Positions 61,512 through 64,000 of a stretch of 64,000 bases of DNA are shown one piece after another. Numbering within the stretch: the first letter of the stretch is position 1; each line of letters starts with the position of its first letter. This DNA comes from Morinoia aosen (taxonomy: Eukaryota > Arthropoda > Malacostraca > Amphipoda > Talitridae): positions 35,686,068 to 35,750,067 of the forward strand of contig CM059566.1 of assembly GCA_030386875.1 (NCBI GenBank), written 5' to 3'. Both the position numbers and the translations under genes were made by a program. The notes beneath the pieces were generated by a model. That model worked only from the letters and a program-made list of their open reading frames with translations, did no database searches and was not told where the DNA came from.

Positions 61512-63395
61512 CGAGTGTTACAAATGACATTCGTAGTATGAAGTGCAAATACTCAGTTCGAACTTTTCATGCACGAGTTTTGAGCTATTTAGTCTAACCT
61601 TGACTAAGTGTAACTATGCATGGTGTTTTTAGAATTAACCAATACATGGATTCGGGCTGTTGACTTGATCAATGACGCATCATTCGAATAAACCAACCTT
61701 GGCATATGCGACTACAAGTCTCGCGCTACACTATTGTGCAAAGTTATATTTCTGTGTTCAAGCTTCCACATTTATCAGTGGCACGACTTAAAAATGTTCA
61801 ACAATTCTTTTTTAAAAACTAGTCCTTTTCAGTTTTTGTGCATTTCGACGTGTATGACGAAAACATAAAAAACATTCTCGAAAATGAATCCAGTGAAAGC
61901 GAGGTCGTGCATCATTAAAGCTTTTATAATTGTAGTCGCCGCCTAGGAGGTTCACTCGTACAATGTTTATCAAGTCAAAATGGTACTTAGCATCTCATCT
62001 GGTGACCCTGGTGGAAACTCAACCCTAAATTTATTATTATTATTAGCATCTCATGAAATACTGATAACATTTAAGTACCCACCCACTGAATGCCTTCAAT
62101 TTTCGATAAGAAATGATATTGTGCTTCCAGACTCACCCATGTCTTCCATATCTGCGTGCCTAATGCTAGAGTATGTTTCTGTGTATCTGCATTTCTTAAG
62201 ATGAACGCCTTGCGTATTTCCCTGTCTTGACTGTGAAGTCATTGGCCAGCAATTTTTAATCCGGCTTGTTGTTTGTTCATTGCCTGAATATGCCGTGTCT
62301 AGTCAAATTTATTTGTGTAGGTGTTGGTTTTAAAGCTTATCAGGAATAGGGGAGTTAGAGTAGCAAATGACCTAATTTCTTTTTAAATTATGGCAAATCG
62401 TACACAAGTAGTTCCGAGAAGAAATTTCTGGAATTTTTTCAATACCCATCAAGATCAATTGAGAAACTTTGTGCTGGTGTGAATCGACGCGTAAAAATTC
62501 GAGTGTAGAATTACTTTTTGTGTTTAATGGAGCTCAATCAAATCTTTAATTATCCAGTTTATTTTTTGGTAGAAATAAACCGTTTGAGCAGCATGCTAAA
62601 GGAAAAACGAAACGAAATTAGTGTATAGTGGAACAGCCCGTGAAGCAGTCATAGATCCTATAAACATAGTGCGGATGCGATTAGATTGCCTTAAGATGTA
62701 TTAATTTCAGTATTCTATAAATGAATATACTCTCCAAATCGGCATCTCCTTTCTTTTCCCTCCTGAGATCCCTCGTAAAGGACGAGTTTATGGAAATGTT
62801 TTTAAATGGAAATGTATGAAAACTAACATACAACGACAAACAACTTGACGTCAATGAAGTATGAAGGATTGAAAAGAATCTTGGCATCTAGTAGCACACG
62901 TTTTAATGAAAATGTTGGTGAGGTATCGAATTAAAATTTTGAACATAATGAAGAGATTTGTAGTAAATATCGTTTATTAATTTGACTTTACAATTTATAA
63001 GTAAGTGGCATGTTCAATTCTGAAACTACTGTATATTTTTGGCAGGAAGTTGTGGAGTAACATGGAATAGGATATTAACAGGGAATAGTTAACAGTATCA
63101 TTACAGAATGCATTTAAGTGAACACTGAATTGTTGATACTGAGAGGTTGGAAAAAATTTCTGTTTCTTTTCCAGTCAATAAATCTGAAATGAATAAATCG
63201 TAGGCCAGAATTTCATTGAAAACATTTCAGGCAACACACCACGCTTCTGAGTCGCGCTAAGATACGACAATCACTATCATAAATGCGAATTTATTGAAAA
63301 TTTCACCTAACCTTGCCTGTTCTAACTTTTTAATTAATGTTAAGCAGAGGAATTCGGTAGCTATGATACTGCAAACTCTAATTACTGTAAGGACG
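61512..63395 (+). other. Mp 3' UTR and downstream AT-rich DNA
   Basis: No gene is recognised. Candidate polyadenylation signals AATAAA lie at 61687, 62574, 63177 and 63192. The first, 176 nt after the stop, is the simplest end of the transcript, but a longer 3' UTR is possible. The 74-codon ORF at 61980-62204 has no splice or family support and is taken as chance. Confidence 0.5.
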
Positions 63396-63722
63396 GACTA
63401 ACTTAGTAACTAACTTAGTAACTAACTGAGGAACTAACTGAGGGACTAACTGAGGAACTAACTGAGGAACTAACTGAGGAACTAACTGAGGAACTAACTG
63501 AGGAGCTAACTGAGGAACTAACTGAGGAACTAACTGAGGGACTAACTGAGGAACTAACTGAGGAACTGACTGAGGAACTGAATGAGGAACTAACTGAGGA
63601 ACTGACTGAGGAACTGAATGAGGAACTAACTGAGGAACTAACTGAGGAACTAACTGAGGAACTAACTGAGGAACTAACTGAGGAACTAACTGAGGAACTA
63701 ACTGAGGAACTAACTGAGGAAA
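63396..63722. repeat. Minisatellite, 12-bp unit ACTGAGGAACTA
   Basis: About 27 units. On the + strand it reads TEEL repeats, open but without a start codon or splice support. Confidence 0.93.
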
Positions 63723-64000
63723 GAACGAATAGAATTATTATATGACGGGAACAGCTTGCCAGAGCATCAGGGTTTGATTTGACCCCGACTCAGCACCCTG
63801 ACCTGACCCTAGTCACTCGGGGTCATGACCTGACCCCCGGTCTCCGTGCGTGACCGCCAGTCGATGGACAATCGCCGGGGCTGCGTAGGACTAAAGCGCG
63901 ACGGTCGACTTGCGCAACAGGTCACGTGACTACGCGTTGTGAGTGGGGAGAGGGGGGAGGAGGTCCAGAAAAGGGGAGGGACCCCAGAAAACGAGGGAAG
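63723..64000. other. GC-rich end of window with short imperfect repeats
   Basis: CCTGACCTGACCC and GGGGTCATGACCTGACCCCC motifs form local inverted repeats at 63775-63845. The rest is G/C-rich (GGGGAGAGGGGGGAGG). No ORF of note. Confidence 0.4.

Noticed and set aside
60673-60740. Mutually exclusive alternative endostatin exon
   Set aside because: The copy lacks a donor and runs into a stop, so it cannot replace exon 25 as an internal exon. It is kept as a relic or possible truncated terminal exon.
61980-62204. Downstream gene on the + strand
   Set aside because: A single 74-codon ORF after the Mp stop with no homology. Best read as 3' UTR.

Overview
This window is eukaryotic, from an animal and most likely an arthropod (probably an insect). 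The evidence is a many-exon collagen gene ending in an endostatin module, small GC-rich exons with GT-AG borders in long AT-rich introns, relics of LINE, SINE and TTAA-flanked MITE elements, and no operons or bacterial signals. The species cannot be named from the sequence.

The only gene I can assemble with confidence is on the + strand at 11790-61511. It is a multiplexin, the invertebrate counterpart of vertebrate collagens XV and XVIII. Twenty-five coding exons join with consistent phases into one reading frame of 1,196 codons. In order they encode a hydrophobic leader (residues 1-35), a short non-collagenous stretch with a likely glycosaminoglycan site and a CxC motif, interrupted Gly-X-Y blocks (about 104-610), the multiplexin trimerisation domain (about 636-677), a hinge that includes an unusual 96-residue His-rich exon, a four-cysteine endostatin domain (868-1033), and a 158-residue C-terminal tail that starts at two furin-like polybasic sites. 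A possible alternative first exon is at 22392-22445. An unassigned exon-like ORF with good splice borders lies upstream at 6125-6387.

Layout: 1-11757 is upstream or 5'-intronic DNA with a LINE relic, two TTAA-flanked MITEs, several copies of a dispersed element called family A here, and minisatellites. 11758-28004 is the first introns, with large 15-, 22-, 62- and 20-bp arrays. 28005-46003 holds the collagenous exons, with 21-bp (3.2 kb) and CA-rich (2.7 kb) arrays in one intron. 47229-54245 holds the trimerisation domain and hinge. 55295-61511 holds endostatin and the tail. 61512-64000 is the 3' UTR and flank, with a 12-bp array.

The most striking pattern is that almost every intron carries its own private tandem array. 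Many arrays start at, or copy across, an exon-intron boundary. Four boundaries have clear tandem copies that include exon sequence: exon 4 (in-frame second donor), exon 14 (about 80 bp, three copies), exon 16 (54-bp copy with a nonsense codon and a GTGAGT donor) and the last exon (158-bp shifted copy with an intact acceptor). Donor-side arrays tend to be G/T-rich and acceptor-side arrays C/A-rich on the sense strand. This looks like recurrent local duplication focused on splice sites, and it is the best candidate here for something not yet described. I found no CRISPR array, tRNA, rRNA or autonomous transposon.
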